The notes under the pieces were generated by a model. It was not told the origin of the DNA. It saw only the letters and a program-made list of their open reading frames with translations, and ran no database searches. From contig JAETOQ010000012.1 of the NCBI GenBank assembly GCA_021771635.1, positions 1 through 47,389 of the forward strand: a stretch of 47,389 nt of DNA. The letters run 5' to 3'. The position numbers and the translations under genes are program-made. Shown one piece after another: positions 33,318 to 41,155 of the stretch (the first letter of the stretch is position 1; each line of letters starts with the position of its first letter). The stretch is from Oscillospiraceae bacterium. Lineage in GTDB: Bacteria > Bacillota > Clostridia > Oscillospirales > Oscillospiraceae.

Positions 33318-34715
33318 ATGGCAGACGGAACCCCCTATGGGCTGAGCCGGCGCATGGAGCCGGAAAAACTGAAGGATCTGATGCAGAAGGCCCTGATCAA
33401 CCTGGGTGAGGTTGTGGTGCTGGATGAGGAGGGCCGCATGGTCTACATCAGCGAGGAGTACGCCAAAAATATGCACATCTCCATCGAGGATTCCCTGGAC
33501 TGCCCGGTAGAGGAGGTCATTGAGGACACCTGCCTCCATCGGGTGCTCCGGAGCGGAACGCCGGAGCGGGGGGGCACCTACTACCGAAAGGGCGAGGTCT
33601 TTTTTGTCAACCGCTTTCCCATCTGGGAGAACGGGAAGGTGGTGGGGCTGGTGGCGCAGGCTGTGCTGAGCAGCCTGCTGGGGAACCAGATCCAGGAGGC
33701 GGTGGGCGGCTTCGCCCGGGAGCTGAACTACTACAAGAACAAATATCACGAGATCTCCGCCCCCAAAAGCACCTTGGACACCATTGTGGGGGACAGCCTG
33801 GTGATACGCGATCTGAAGGAATCCCTCCACATGGTGGCCAGCACCCGCTCCTCGGTGCTGATCACCGGCCAGAGCGGAACGGGCAAGGAGGTCTTTGCCG
33901 GGGCGATCCATAACCTGAGCGGCCGCCGGGACAAGCCCTTTATCCGCCTGAACTGCGCCGCCATTCCGGACAACCTGCTGGAGTCGGAGCTGTTCGGCTA
34001 TGAGGGGGGCGCGTTCACCGGCGCGCTGCGGGGCGGCAAAATCGGAGACTTTGAGGCGGCCAACGGCGGCACCCTGTTTTTGGACGAGGTGGACTCCCTG
34101 TCCATCAAGATGCAGGCCAAGCTGCTGCGGGCCATTCAGGAGCGGGAGATCAAAAAGGTGGGCAGCACCAAGGCCATCCCCATCGACGTGCGGTTTATCT
34201 TCGCCACCAACAAGGACTTGCATCAGATGGTGAAGGACGGCGCCTTCCGGGAGGATTTCTATTACCGCATCAACGTGATCAACCTCCACCTGCCCCCGCT
34301 GAAGGATCGGCGGGAGGATATCCACCCCCTGGTGGACAGCTTCGTGGAAAAGCTGAACCGGGAGCTGGGCCGCAATGTCTGGGAGATCACCCCGGAGGCC
34401 ATGGCAATTCTGGAGCAGTATGACTGGCCGGGGAATATCCGGGAGCTGGAAAACTGCGTGGAGCGGGCCTTCAACTATGTGACCGGCGGCATCATCGAGG
34501 CGCGGCACATTCTTCTGCCCGGCCTGGAGGATCAGCGGTTTTCCGTGCCGGCGCCATCCCAGGGGAGCACGTTGAAGGAGGTACGCAGCCGGGCGGAGAA
34601 AATGGCCATTCAGCAGGCGCTCCACGCCTGCGGCGGGAACAAAAAGGAGGCGGCGGAGCGGCTGGGCATAGACAGGAGCATCCTGTACGACAAGATGAAA
34701 CGCTACGGGATCTGA
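33318..34715 (+). CDS. Sigma-54-dependent transcriptional activator (PAS, AAA+, Fis-type HTH)
   Basis: 465 residues; AAGGAGG lies 7 nt before the ATG at 33318. An N-terminal PAS-like sensor (about 10-130; VVVLDEEGRMVYISEEYAKN) precedes the AAA+ domain: Walker A GQSGTGKE (about 184-191), the sigma-54 contact loop GAFTGA near 231, Walker B GTLFLDEVD and the arginine-finger region FREDFYYRINVINLHLPPL. The C-terminus is a Fis-type helix-turn-helix (GGNKKEAAERLGIDRSILYD). It lacks a receiver domain, so it probably senses a small ligand, perhaps the substrate of the locus, through PAS. It lies between two divergent operons that both have sigma-54 promoters, which makes it their activator with high probability. 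Confidence 0.93.
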   Translation: MADGTPYGLSRRMEPEKLKDLMQKALINLGEVVVLDEEGRMVYISEEYAKNMHISIEDSLDCPVEEVIEDTCLHRVLRSGTPERGGTYYRKGEVFFVNRFPIWENGKVVGLVAQAVLSSLLGNQIQEAVGGFARELNYYKNKYHEISAPKSTLDTIVGDSLVIRDLKESLHMVASTRSSVLITGQSGTGKEVFAGAIHNLSGRRDKPFIRLNCAAIPDNLLESELFGYEGGAFTGALRGGKIGDFEAANGGTLFLDEVDSLSIKMQAKLLRAIQEREIKKVGSTKAIPIDVRFIFATNKDLHQMVKDGAFREDFYYRINVINLHLPPLKDRREDIHPLVDSFVEKLNRELGRNVWEITPEAMAILEQYDWPGNIRELENCVERAFNYVTGGIIEARHILLPGLEDQRFSVPAPSQGSTLKEVRSRAEKMAIQQALHACGGNKKEAAERLGIDRSILYDKMKRYGI

Positions 34716-34750
34716 TCCACCCCCTTGGACTTTGTATCATATGCATGAAA

Positions 34751-34785
34751 AACCCAACGCGAGCTCAAATCGCGTTGGGTTTTTT
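34751..34785 (+). terminator. Terminator of the sigma-54 activator gene
   Basis: Perfect 12-bp stem AACCCAACGCGA / TCGCGTTGGGTT (34751-34762 with 34770-34781), loop of 7, then TTTTC. The A-run on the left flank would also permit reverse termination. Confidence 0.88.
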
Positions 34786-34921
34786 CTACATAATTCACGG
34801 CCCGCACCCCCGCGGGCGTCAGGCCGGGCCGGCGCTCAAAAAAATTTTTGGCTCCCGCAAAGGCAGGCGGCGCAGGCGGTTTTGCGCTTCCGGCGCATGG
34901 AAGCGGGGCGGTTTGGGAAAG

Positions 34922-34937
34922 TTGGCATCGTCATTGC
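34922..34937 (+). promoter_or_regulatory. Sigma-54 (-24/-12) promoter of the transporter-BKACE operon
   Basis: TTGGCAT-N5-TTGC with GG at 34924-34925 and GC at 34936-34937, exactly 12 nt apart as required. Inferred start near 34949; the first gene starts at 34993. Confidence 0.88.
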
Positions 34938-34992
34938 GTTACCAGAAAGGCATCTGCGGCACACACCGCAACTACAGAAAGAGGGGAACGTT

Positions 34993-36462
34993 ATGGACAA
35001 GCAAAAACTGTCAATGCCAACATCAAAGCTGATCAAGATTCTGGTATGCTTAGCCATCGTCGTTGCGTTCTGGATCATGCCTGCTCCCGAGCCGCTGACC
35101 GCGGGCGGCATGAAGGTGATCGGCGTATTCGTCGCCACGGTGCTGCTCCTCAGTACCGTGGACACGGTATGGCCCGCCATTCTGGCGGTGGCGCTGCTGG
35201 GCCGCACCGGAGTGGTCAGCGTCAACGAGGCCATCGCGGGCACCCTGGGAAGCTGGATTGTCTACTTTGTCCTGATGAGCTTCGTCATGACCTACGCCCT
35301 GAACAAGTCCGGCTTCACCGACCGCCTGGTGGCCAAGTTCATGAGCATGAAGTTTGTCAGCAGGAGCCCATGGACGTTCACCATTTCCATGGCCACCATC
35401 GGCCTGATCCTGGCCTGCTTTATGGATCAGGTTCCCGCCGCCTCTTTTATGCTGATGTTCGCCAACAAGGTGTATGAGGAGCTGGGCTATACCAAGAAGG
35501 ACGCCTATCCCCACATCGCCAACATCATTGTCATTTACGCGGTGATCATCGGCGGCGCCATGACCCCCATCTCCCACTCGCTGGCCCTGCTGGGCATGGG
35601 GATCTATGAGGGCGCCGTGGGGGCCCCCATGAGCCTGTTCACCTATCTGTCCTTCGGCGTGCCCACCGGGCTGGTGCTGTATGTGCTCTTTGTGCTGATC
35701 ATGCGGCTGACCTGCGGCAAGGTGGACATGGGCAAATTCAAGGATTTCGACGTGCAGCGGGTGCTGAAAAAGCAGGAGAAGATGCAGGTGCGGGAGCTGG
35801 TCACCGTCATTGTGTTCTTCGGCACCGTTGTCATGTGGATGCTGCCCGGCGTGGCCGGACTGTTCACCAATGCCGCCTGGGTGTCCACCCTGAACGGCTT
35901 TGGCATCACCTTCTGGGCCATCATCTCCGTGGTGCTGATGTCCGTGATCAGCGTCAATGACGAGCCCATCATCGACCTGAAGGAGGTGCTCAACAAGCAG
36001 ACAAACTGGGGCATCCTGGTGTTCATCGCCATCGGCGTCTACCTGGGCAGCGCCCTGTCCAACGAGGCCACCGGGCTGAACGCCTGGATCACCGCCAACA
36101 TCAGCCCCCTCACCACTGCCGTGGCCCCCATCGTGGTGGTGCTGATCATCACCACCGCCGGGGTGTTCCTCACCAACTTCGCCTCCAACGTGTCCACCAT
36201 CACCGTGATGACCGGCGTGGGCGTGACGGTGGCCCTGGCCAGCAATGGCGCCATCAACCCGGCGGGCATGGCGCTGTGCACCACAATGGCGGGCTCCTGC
36301 GCCTACCTGATGCCCTCCTCCTTCGCCTGCATCGCCATGCTCCACGGCAACGAGTGGAGCGACAGCAAAAAGGTCTATGTCTACGGGCTGATCATGTGCA
36401 TCCTCAGCTCGCTGGCCATCGGCCTGGTGGGCTACAACATCGGCTGCGCCCTGGCGGGCTGA
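34993..36462 (+). CDS. SLC13/DASS-family dicarboxylate transporter
   Basis: 489 residues beginning MDKQKLSMPTSKLIKIL; AGAGGGG precedes the ATG by 6 nt. About twelve helices are visible, with the DASS signature areas SFVMTYALNKSGFTDRLVAK, MATIGLILACFMDQVPAASF and, near the end, LTNFASNVSTITVMTGVGV and CTTMAGSCAYLMPSSFACIA. These segments carry the Ser-Asn-Thr-like sodium and carboxylate sites of the VcINDY/CitT group. It is the first gene of the sigma-54 operon that includes BKACE and probably the dehydratase. It presumably imports the hydroxy- or dicarboxylate degraded by the downstream enzymes; the solute is unknown. Confidence 0.85.
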   Translation: MDKQKLSMPTSKLIKILVCLAIVVAFWIMPAPEPLTAGGMKVIGVFVATVLLLSTVDTVWPAILAVALLGRTGVVSVNEAIAGTLGSWIVYFVLMSFVMTYALNKSGFTDRLVAKFMSMKFVSRSPWTFTISMATIGLILACFMDQVPAASFMLMFANKVYEELGYTKKDAYPHIANIIVIYAVIIGGAMTPISHSLALLGMGIYEGAVGAPMSLFTYLSFGVPTGLVLYVLFVLIMRLTCGKVDMGKFKDFDVQRVLKKQEKMQVRELVTVIVFFGTVVMWMLPGVAGLFTNAAWVSTLNGFGITFWAIISVVLMSVISVNDEPIIDLKEVLNKQTNWGILVFIAIGVYLGSALSNEATGLNAWITANISPLTTAVAPIVVVLIITTAGVFLTNFASNVSTITVMTGVGVTVALASNGAINPAGMALCTTMAGSCAYLMPSSFACIAMLHGNEWSDSKKVYVYGLIMCILSSLAIGLVGYNIGCALAG

Positions 36463-36519
36463 CGCCCGCCTCTATGACAGTATCCCCATCTCAATTGATT
36501 TTTGAAAGGAAGATAAACT

Positions 36520-37401
36520 ATGGCAACTCGTAAAATCATCATCACTGTGGCCCAGACCGGCGCCTTCCACGGCAAGGAGGCCAACCCCAACATCCCCCTG
36601 ACCCCCCAGGAGATCGCCGACTCCGCCTACGACTGCTACAACGCGGGCGCGGCCATCGTCCATATCCACGCCCGGGACAAGGAGGGCCTGTCCACCAACG
36701 ACCCCAACGTCTACAACGAGATCGGCTCCAAAATCCGGGCCAAGTGCAATCTGGTGACCCAGTACTCCACCGCCCCCGCCAATCGGGCGGGCACCGGCGC
36801 GGAGGACGGCATGAAGCTGCTGTACGACCCCAATCTGGTCAAGCCCGATATGTGCTCCTTGGACTGCTCCCTGATCTCCACCAGCTGGGACGGGCGCACC
36901 TTCGTCTACGAGTGGTTCCGCGACTTCCTGCTGAAGTACGCGAAAATGATGAAGGACATGGGCATCAAGCCCGAGCTGGAGTGCTTTGAGCCCACCGCCG
37001 TGGAGGACGTGTTCAACATCCTCCAGCCCGCCGGCGTGCTGAACGATCCCGTCTCCCTGTCCTTCGTCATGGGGATGGACAAGATCAGCCAGGGCGCCAT
37101 CTCCTTCTCCGAGGAGAACCTGGACTTCATGATCAAGAAGCTGCCCAAGAACCAGTTTGTCAACTTCAGCACCATCTCCATCGGCGCCAAGAACCACGTG
37201 CCCGGCATGGCCATGACCGTCCTCAAGGGCGGCGGCGCCCGGGTGGGCATGGAGGACAACATCTACTACGGCCCCGGCGAGCTGCTCAAGAGCAACGCCC
37301 AGATGGTGGAGCGCGCCGTGCGCATCATCCGGGAGCTGGGCTATGACGTGGCCACCCCGGACGAGGCCCGGGATATCCTGAAGATCCCCCACCTGAGCTG
37401 A
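36520..37401 (+). CDS. BKACE-family beta-keto acid cleavage enzyme (DUF849)
   Basis: 293 residues, standard length. The zinc ligands His48 and His50 appear in GAAIVHIHARD. Other family motifs are VTQYSTAP, ELECFEP (substrate pocket), FSTISIGAKN and GGGARVGMEDNIYY with the late metal-site Glu. BKACE enzymes split a beta-keto acid with acetyl-CoA into acetoacetate and a new acyl-CoA; characterised members act on 3-keto-5-aminohexanoate, dehydrocarnitine, beta-ketoglutarate and others. The gene follows the DASS transporter after 57 nt with its own AAAGGAAG ribosome site. Substrate-pocket residues cannot be interpreted reliably here without a structure alignment. Confidence 0.9.
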   Translation: MATRKIIITVAQTGAFHGKEANPNIPLTPQEIADSAYDCYNAGAAIVHIHARDKEGLSTNDPNVYNEIGSKIRAKCNLVTQYSTAPANRAGTGAEDGMKLLYDPNLVKPDMCSLDCSLISTSWDGRTFVYEWFRDFLLKYAKMMKDMGIKPELECFEPTAVEDVFNILQPAGVLNDPVSLSFVMGMDKISQGAISFSEENLDFMIKKLPKNQFVNFSTISIGAKNHVPGMAMTVLKGGGARVGMEDNIYYGPGELLKSNAQMVERAVRIIRELGYDVATPDEARDILKIPHLS

Positions 37402-37417
37402 GGCGCAAGTCCATAAC

Positions 37418-37456
37418 AGCAGACCGGCACTGGCGGCACAGCGCCGGTCTGCTTTT
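37418..37456 (+). terminator. Intrinsic terminator inside the operon, between BKACE and dehydratase
   Basis: Perfect 11-bp stem AGCAGACCGGC (37418-37428) with 37443-37453, loop of 14, then TTTT. The next gene starts 19 nt later with no obvious promoter in between, so partial read-through is likely. Confidence 0.75.
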
Positions 37457-37474
37457 GCTAAAGGAGGAAGCTTG

Positions 37475-39193
37475 ATGGATCGGCAGCACGTACCACCGCT
37501 TACCAGCCTGGAGCGAATTTCCAACCAGGTGATCTGGAAGGGCTGCGGCTATTCCGACGACGACCTGGCCCGCCCGGTTATCGGCATTGCCAACGCCTTT
37601 TCCGATATGGTGCCCGGCCACACCAACCTACGGCAATTGGCCCAGCAGGTCAAAAACGGCATCTACCGGGCGGGAGGCGTTCCCGCCGAGTTCGGCGTGA
37701 TCGCCTGCTGCGACGGCCTGGCGGGCGGACATGACGGCAACAACTATGTACTTCCATCCCGGGACAATATCGCCGACAGCATTGAGATCATAGCCGGCGC
37801 CCACCGGCTGGACGGGCTGGTGCTGCTGGGCAGCTGCGACAAGATCGTGCCCGGGATGCTCATGGCCGCCGCCCGGCTGGATCTGCCCTGCATCTTTGCG
37901 GCGGGGGGCAGTATGCTGTCCGGCCCGGCCTGCTGCGGGCAGGAAAAGACCGACACCACCACCGTCAGCGAGGCCCTGGGCCGGATGCAGGTGGGGGAAC
38001 TGGAGGAGGGGGATGTGCGCTGGATCTCCCAGGTGAGCGCCCCCACCTGCGGCTCCTGCCAGTTTATGGGCACCGCCAACAGTATGTGCTGCCTGGCGGA
38101 GGCCATGGGCATGAGCCTGCCGGGCAGCGCGCTGATCCCCGCCGTCTACAACGAGCGGCTGCGCAGCGCCTTTGCCAGCGGCGAGCAGATTGTCCGCATG
38201 GTGCGGGAGGGGCTGACGGCCCGGAGGATCCTCACCCGCCAGGCCATCGAAAACGGGATCATGCTGATGATGGCGGTGGGCGGATCCAGCAATACGGTCA
38301 TTCATACCTGTGCCCTGGCCCATGAGCTGGGGATTCCGGCCGGGGAGATCATCGCGTGCTTTGACCGGTACAGCGAACAGATCCCCCTGCTGGCCAAGGT
38401 CAACCCGGCCACCCATCAAGATGACGCGGTGGATCTCTACCTGGCCGGAGGCGTGCCCGAGGTCATGCGGCGCATGACGGCTCACCTGCATCTGGATCAG
38501 ATCACCGTCACCGGGAAAACTCTGGGCGAAAACCTGAAGGAAGCCCCGCCGCCCCAGGTTCCCGGCGGGAAGCTGATCCGCACCATGGACGACCCGCACA
38601 GCGTTTTGGGCGGGCTGGCCATCCTGCGGGGGAACCTGGCCCCCAACACCGGCGTATCCAAGCCCGCCGCCATTCGGCCGGAGGTGCGCCGCTTTACCGG
38701 CAAGGCGATCTGCTTCGACTCGGAGGACGCGTGCATGGAGGCGCTGGAGGCCCGCCGCGTCCAACCGGGCAGCGTGGTGGTTATCCGCTACGAGGGCCCA
38801 AAGGGCGGCCCGGGGATGAAGGAGCTGTACAAGCCCATGAAAACCCTCTACGGGCAGGGGCTTGCCGCCTCTACCGCCCTGATCACCGACGGGCGCTTTT
38901 CCGGCACCAACAGCGGCTGCTTTGTCGGGCACATCTCTCCGGAGGCCGCCGCCGGGGGGCCCATCGCGCTGGTGGAGGACGGGGACGAGATCACCATTGA
39001 CGTCATGGAAAAAACTCTGACCCTTCATGTGGGGGAGGAGGAGCTGGCCCGGCGGCGGGCGAACTGGGTGTACCGGCCCAAGCCTGTCAGCGGCTATCTG
39101 AAGCGGTATGCCGCCATGGTTACCTCCGCCGACGAGGGGGGCGTACTGCTCAGCCCGGAGGAGCGAAAGGACGAAAGGAGCGCGGACATATGA
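37475..39193 (+). CDS. IlvD/Edd-family dehydratase
   Basis: 572 residues; AGGAGG lies 7 nt before the ATG at 37475. Family landmarks: the Fe-S ligands in GVIACCDGLAGGHDG, LLGSCDKIVPGMLMA and SAPTCGSCQFMGTANSM, then AVGGSSNTVIH, and the C-terminal active-site Ser region LITDGRFSGTNSGCFVGHISPEA. The family dehydrates 2,3-dihydroxy acids (branched-chain precursors) or sugar acids (gluconate, xylonate, arabinonate and others) to 2-keto-3-deoxy acids. Since it sits in a catabolic locus with transporters and no ilv genes, a sugar-acid or hydroxy-acid dehydratase role is favoured over branched-chain amino-acid synthesis. Its stop overlaps the start of the VOC gene. Confidence 0.88.
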   Translation: MDRQHVPPLTSLERISNQVIWKGCGYSDDDLARPVIGIANAFSDMVPGHTNLRQLAQQVKNGIYRAGGVPAEFGVIACCDGLAGGHDGNNYVLPSRDNIADSIEIIAGAHRLDGLVLLGSCDKIVPGMLMAAARLDLPCIFAAGGSMLSGPACCGQEKTDTTTVSEALGRMQVGELEEGDVRWISQVSAPTCGSCQFMGTANSMCCLAEAMGMSLPGSALIPAVYNERLRSAFASGEQIVRMVREGLTARRILTRQAIENGIMLMMAVGGSSNTVIHTCALAHELGIPAGEIIACFDRYSEQIPLLAKVNPATHQDDAVDLYLAGGVPEVMRRMTAHLHLDQITVTGKTLGENLKEAPPPQVPGGKLIRTMDDPHSVLGGLAILRGNLAPNTGVSKPAAIRPEVRRFTGKAICFDSEDACMEALEARRVQPGSVVVIRYEGPKGGPGMKELYKPMKTLYGQGLAASTALITDGRFSGTNSGCFVGHISPEAAAGGPIALVEDGDEITIDVMEKTLTLHVGEEELARRRANWVYRPKPVSGYLKRYAAMVTSADEGGVLLSPEERKDERSADI

Positions 39194-39678
39194 AACAGTT
39201 GATTGAATACGGCATCGACCACGTGGGCTTTATTGTTCCCGATCTGGACAAAGCGGCGGCCCACATGAAGGAGCACTATGGGATCAGGGATGTGATCACC
39301 CTCTCCCCCTATCTGGAGACCGCATGGACAAATGGAATGCCCCACCCCCAGCAGTGCAGATGCGCCATCCTGTCCCTGGCGGGGAACCAGTGCAAAATCG
39401 AGCTGCTGGAGCCGGTCACGGAGGGCGGCTATCACTGGGACTATATCCAGCAGGGGGGGAGCGGCATCAACCACATCTGCTTTAAGGTGCATGACTTCGA
39501 CCACTGGCGGAAGCATTTCCAAGAGAAGGGCGACGACATTTTCTTCGAGTATGAGGCGGAGGACGAGGAAAACGGCTACCGCCGGTGTATGTACGCCCGG
39601 GACAAGGTCATGGACATGATCTACGAGATCAAGGAGATCAACCGCTATCGCGGCCCGGATGGGACGCTGCAGGACTGA
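39190..39678 (+). CDS. VOC-superfamily (glyoxalase/epimerase-like) protein
   Basis: 162 residues. Two beta-alpha-beta-beta-beta units of the vicinal oxygen chelate fold are visible, with likely metal ligands His11 (GIDHVGFIVPDL), a Glu in CKIELLEPV, a His in GINHICFKV and a Glu in MIYEIKE. This arrangement resembles methylmalonyl-CoA epimerase and lactoylglutathione lyase. The start overlaps the dehydratase stop (ATGA), so translation is coupled. In this pathway it may epimerise a 2-substituted acyl-CoA or acid, or isomerise a keto-acid; the exact reaction is unknown. Confidence 0.82.
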   Translation: MKQLIEYGIDHVGFIVPDLDKAAAHMKEHYGIRDVITLSPYLETAWTNGMPHPQQCRCAILSLAGNQCKIELLEPVTEGGYHWDYIQQGGSGINHICFKVHDFDHWRKHFQEKGDDIFFEYEAEDEENGYRRCMYARDKVMDMIYEIKEINRYRGPDGTLQD

Positions 39679-39690
39679 GGAGGCGGTATG

Positions 39691-40560
39691 ATGCTGAGCA
39701 TTGGATTTGCGGGGCTGGGCTCCATGGGGCTGAGCATGGCCCTGTGTCTGCGGAAGGCGGGCTTTGAGGTGATGGGCTGGAACCGCACCCGGACAAAGGA
39801 GGCCCCCCTGCTGGCCGCCGGGGGAACCAGCGCCCCCAGCCTGTCCGCCATGGGGCAGGAGTGCGATGTGGTGGTGCTGTGCCTCCCGCATGACGGGATC
39901 GTGCGGGAAACGCTGCTGGGGGAGGGCGGCGTCCTGTCCGGCGGGCCGCGGCGGGTGCGCTATGTGGTGGATTGCAGCACCATTGACGTGGATGCCGCCC
40001 GGGAGCTGGGCGCGGAGCTGAGCAAGCTGGGGGTGTATTACTTTGATTCCCCGGTCAGCGGCGGGCCCCAGGGAGCCAGGGACGGCACCCTCACCATCAT
40101 GGTGGGGGGAGACGAGGCGGTGCTCAACGAGACGCTGATGCCCGTCTACCGGGCCATGGGGAAAACGATCCTTTACTTCGGGCCCAACGGTTCCGCCCAG
40201 CAGATCAAGCTGATCAACCAGATCCTCACCTGGGTAAACCACGCGGTGATCTGCGAGGCCGGAGTGCTGGCGAAAAAGGCGGGGCTGGATGAGCAGAAGC
40301 TGTATGACTGCATCATGACCTCCTATGGCTGCAGCCGGGTGTTCGAGGTATGCTACCAGAGCCACATTATGCCCAGAAACTATGACAATCCCACCGGAAT
40401 GAAGATGATGGTGAAGGATCTGGAGCTGGCCCAGAGGTTTGCCGCCTCCTGCGGGGCAAGGCTGCCTATGACCGACGCGGCCATGGCGCTCTACCGGCAG
40501 GCCATCCTCATGGGCCAGGGCGAGCGGGATCAGAGCATCATCATGGAGCAGCTGGACTGA
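39691..40560 (+). CDS. 3-Hydroxyisobutyrate dehydrogenase-like NAD(P)-dependent 3-hydroxyacid dehydrogenase
   Basis: 289 residues from the second ATG, which is 7 nt from AGGAGG. The nucleotide-binding start is IGFAGLGSMGLSMA (GxGxxG), followed by the NRTR segment that in this family often favours NADP. The substrate loop is DSPVSGGPQGARDGTL, and the catalytic Lys173 lies in GSAQQIKLINQ. Members oxidise or reduce beta-hydroxy acids (3-hydroxyisobutyrate, tartronate semialdehyde, 2-(hydroxymethyl)glutarate and others). It is the last gene of the operon. It could produce the beta-keto acid needed by BKACE. Confidence 0.88.
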   Translation: MLSIGFAGLGSMGLSMALCLRKAGFEVMGWNRTRTKEAPLLAAGGTSAPSLSAMGQECDVVVLCLPHDGIVRETLLGEGGVLSGGPRRVRYVVDCSTIDVDAARELGAELSKLGVYYFDSPVSGGPQGARDGTLTIMVGGDEAVLNETLMPVYRAMGKTILYFGPNGSAQQIKLINQILTWVNHAVICEAGVLAKKAGLDEQKLYDCIMTSYGCSRVFEVCYQSHIMPRNYDNPTGMKMMVKDLELAQRFAASCGARLPMTDAAMALYRQAILMGQGERDQSIIMEQLD

Positions 40561-40561
40561 C

Positions 40562-40580
40562 GGGGCGCAAGCGCCCTTGG
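40562..40580 (+). terminator. Possible weak terminator of the catabolic operon
   Basis: GGGCGC-AA-GCGCCC followed by only TT, directly after the stop codon of the dehydrogenase. The larger stem at 40658 could be the real terminator. Confidence 0.3.
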
Positions 40581-40657
40581 GCCGCGTAAGGAAGACTGCA
40601 CAGAGCCCGCGGCGCTCCAGCTCTGCATCCAGGCAAAGCGCGATGTGTGGAGCCCGA

Positions 40658-40707
40658 AACAGCGGCCCCGGAGGCCACCCTGCTGGGTGGTTTCCGGGGC
40701 CGCTGTT
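40658..40707. repeat. 23-bp stem, 4-nt loop inverted repeat
   Basis: 40658-40680 pairs fully with 40685-40707 (two G-T pairs), loop TGCT. The core GCGGCCCCGGA is shared with the terminator at 42455, which suggests a family of dispersed stem elements. Confidence 0.8.
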
Positions 40708-40837
40708 GGTTCAGGGCTGTGATGTGCCGGCCTTGCTGTCCCTGCTGGACAAGCGCGGGCACGTGGAGACAAGGCTGGAGTACAGGGACGGAACGCATGG
40801 ACTCCTGCGATGGAGGGGCGCCCCGCCGGCCATGTGA

Positions 40838-40892
40838 ACAAGAGGATTTTAGAAGGACTTGGGAGATTCTAAGAACAAAGGAATCCTCTTGT
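40838..40892. repeat. Nested inverted repeat
   Basis: Outer arms ACAAGAGGATT (40838-40848) and AATCCTCTTGT (40882-40892) are perfect. Inside, TTAGAA and TTCTAA (40849-40854 and 40867-40872) form a second stem directly continuing the left outer arm. Confidence 0.7.
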
Positions 40893-41155
40893 GTCAACGG
40901 CTCAGGCACAAAACCGAAGTCGGCCCATTCAGGCGCAGAACAGCGTTTTTGCTGCAAAGTGTAGAAAAACGCAGAAAAGCGAACAACAGTATAATATAAA
41001 CTCTGTCAAGTGCAGATACCAACATATCGGTTCTGCCTGCCTTCGACCGCACACGGGATACCGCGGAACACTGTCCCCGCTGTTGCCAAAAACTGATCGT
41101 GGTACTACTTAACGCACCTATCAGGAGGTGACCCGCTGGAGCAGTTTTGTTTGAG

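Larger units (their letters stand above)
40561..41155. other. 595-bp gene-free stretch with several inverted repeats
   Basis: No credible gene on either strand. It contains a small hairpin (40563-40576), two larger inverted repeats (40658-40707 and 40838-40892), an 8-bp GCGTTTTT/AAAAACGC stem (40943-40972), and an isolated TATAAT near 40990 followed by an AGGAGGTGA string at 41122 without a reading frame. It may be a decayed mobile element or carry a small RNA. Confidence 0.5.

Noticed and set aside
37475-39193. Branched-chain amino-acid synthesis role (ilvD) for the dehydratase
   Set aside because: No other ilv or leu gene is adjacent. The neighbours are catabolic enzymes and carboxylate transporters under sigma-54 control, so a sugar-acid or hydroxy-acid role is more likely, although the family alone cannot decide.
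40838-40892. CRISPR repeat
   Set aside because: The inverted repeat occurs once; there is no array of equal repeats and spacers anywhere in the window.
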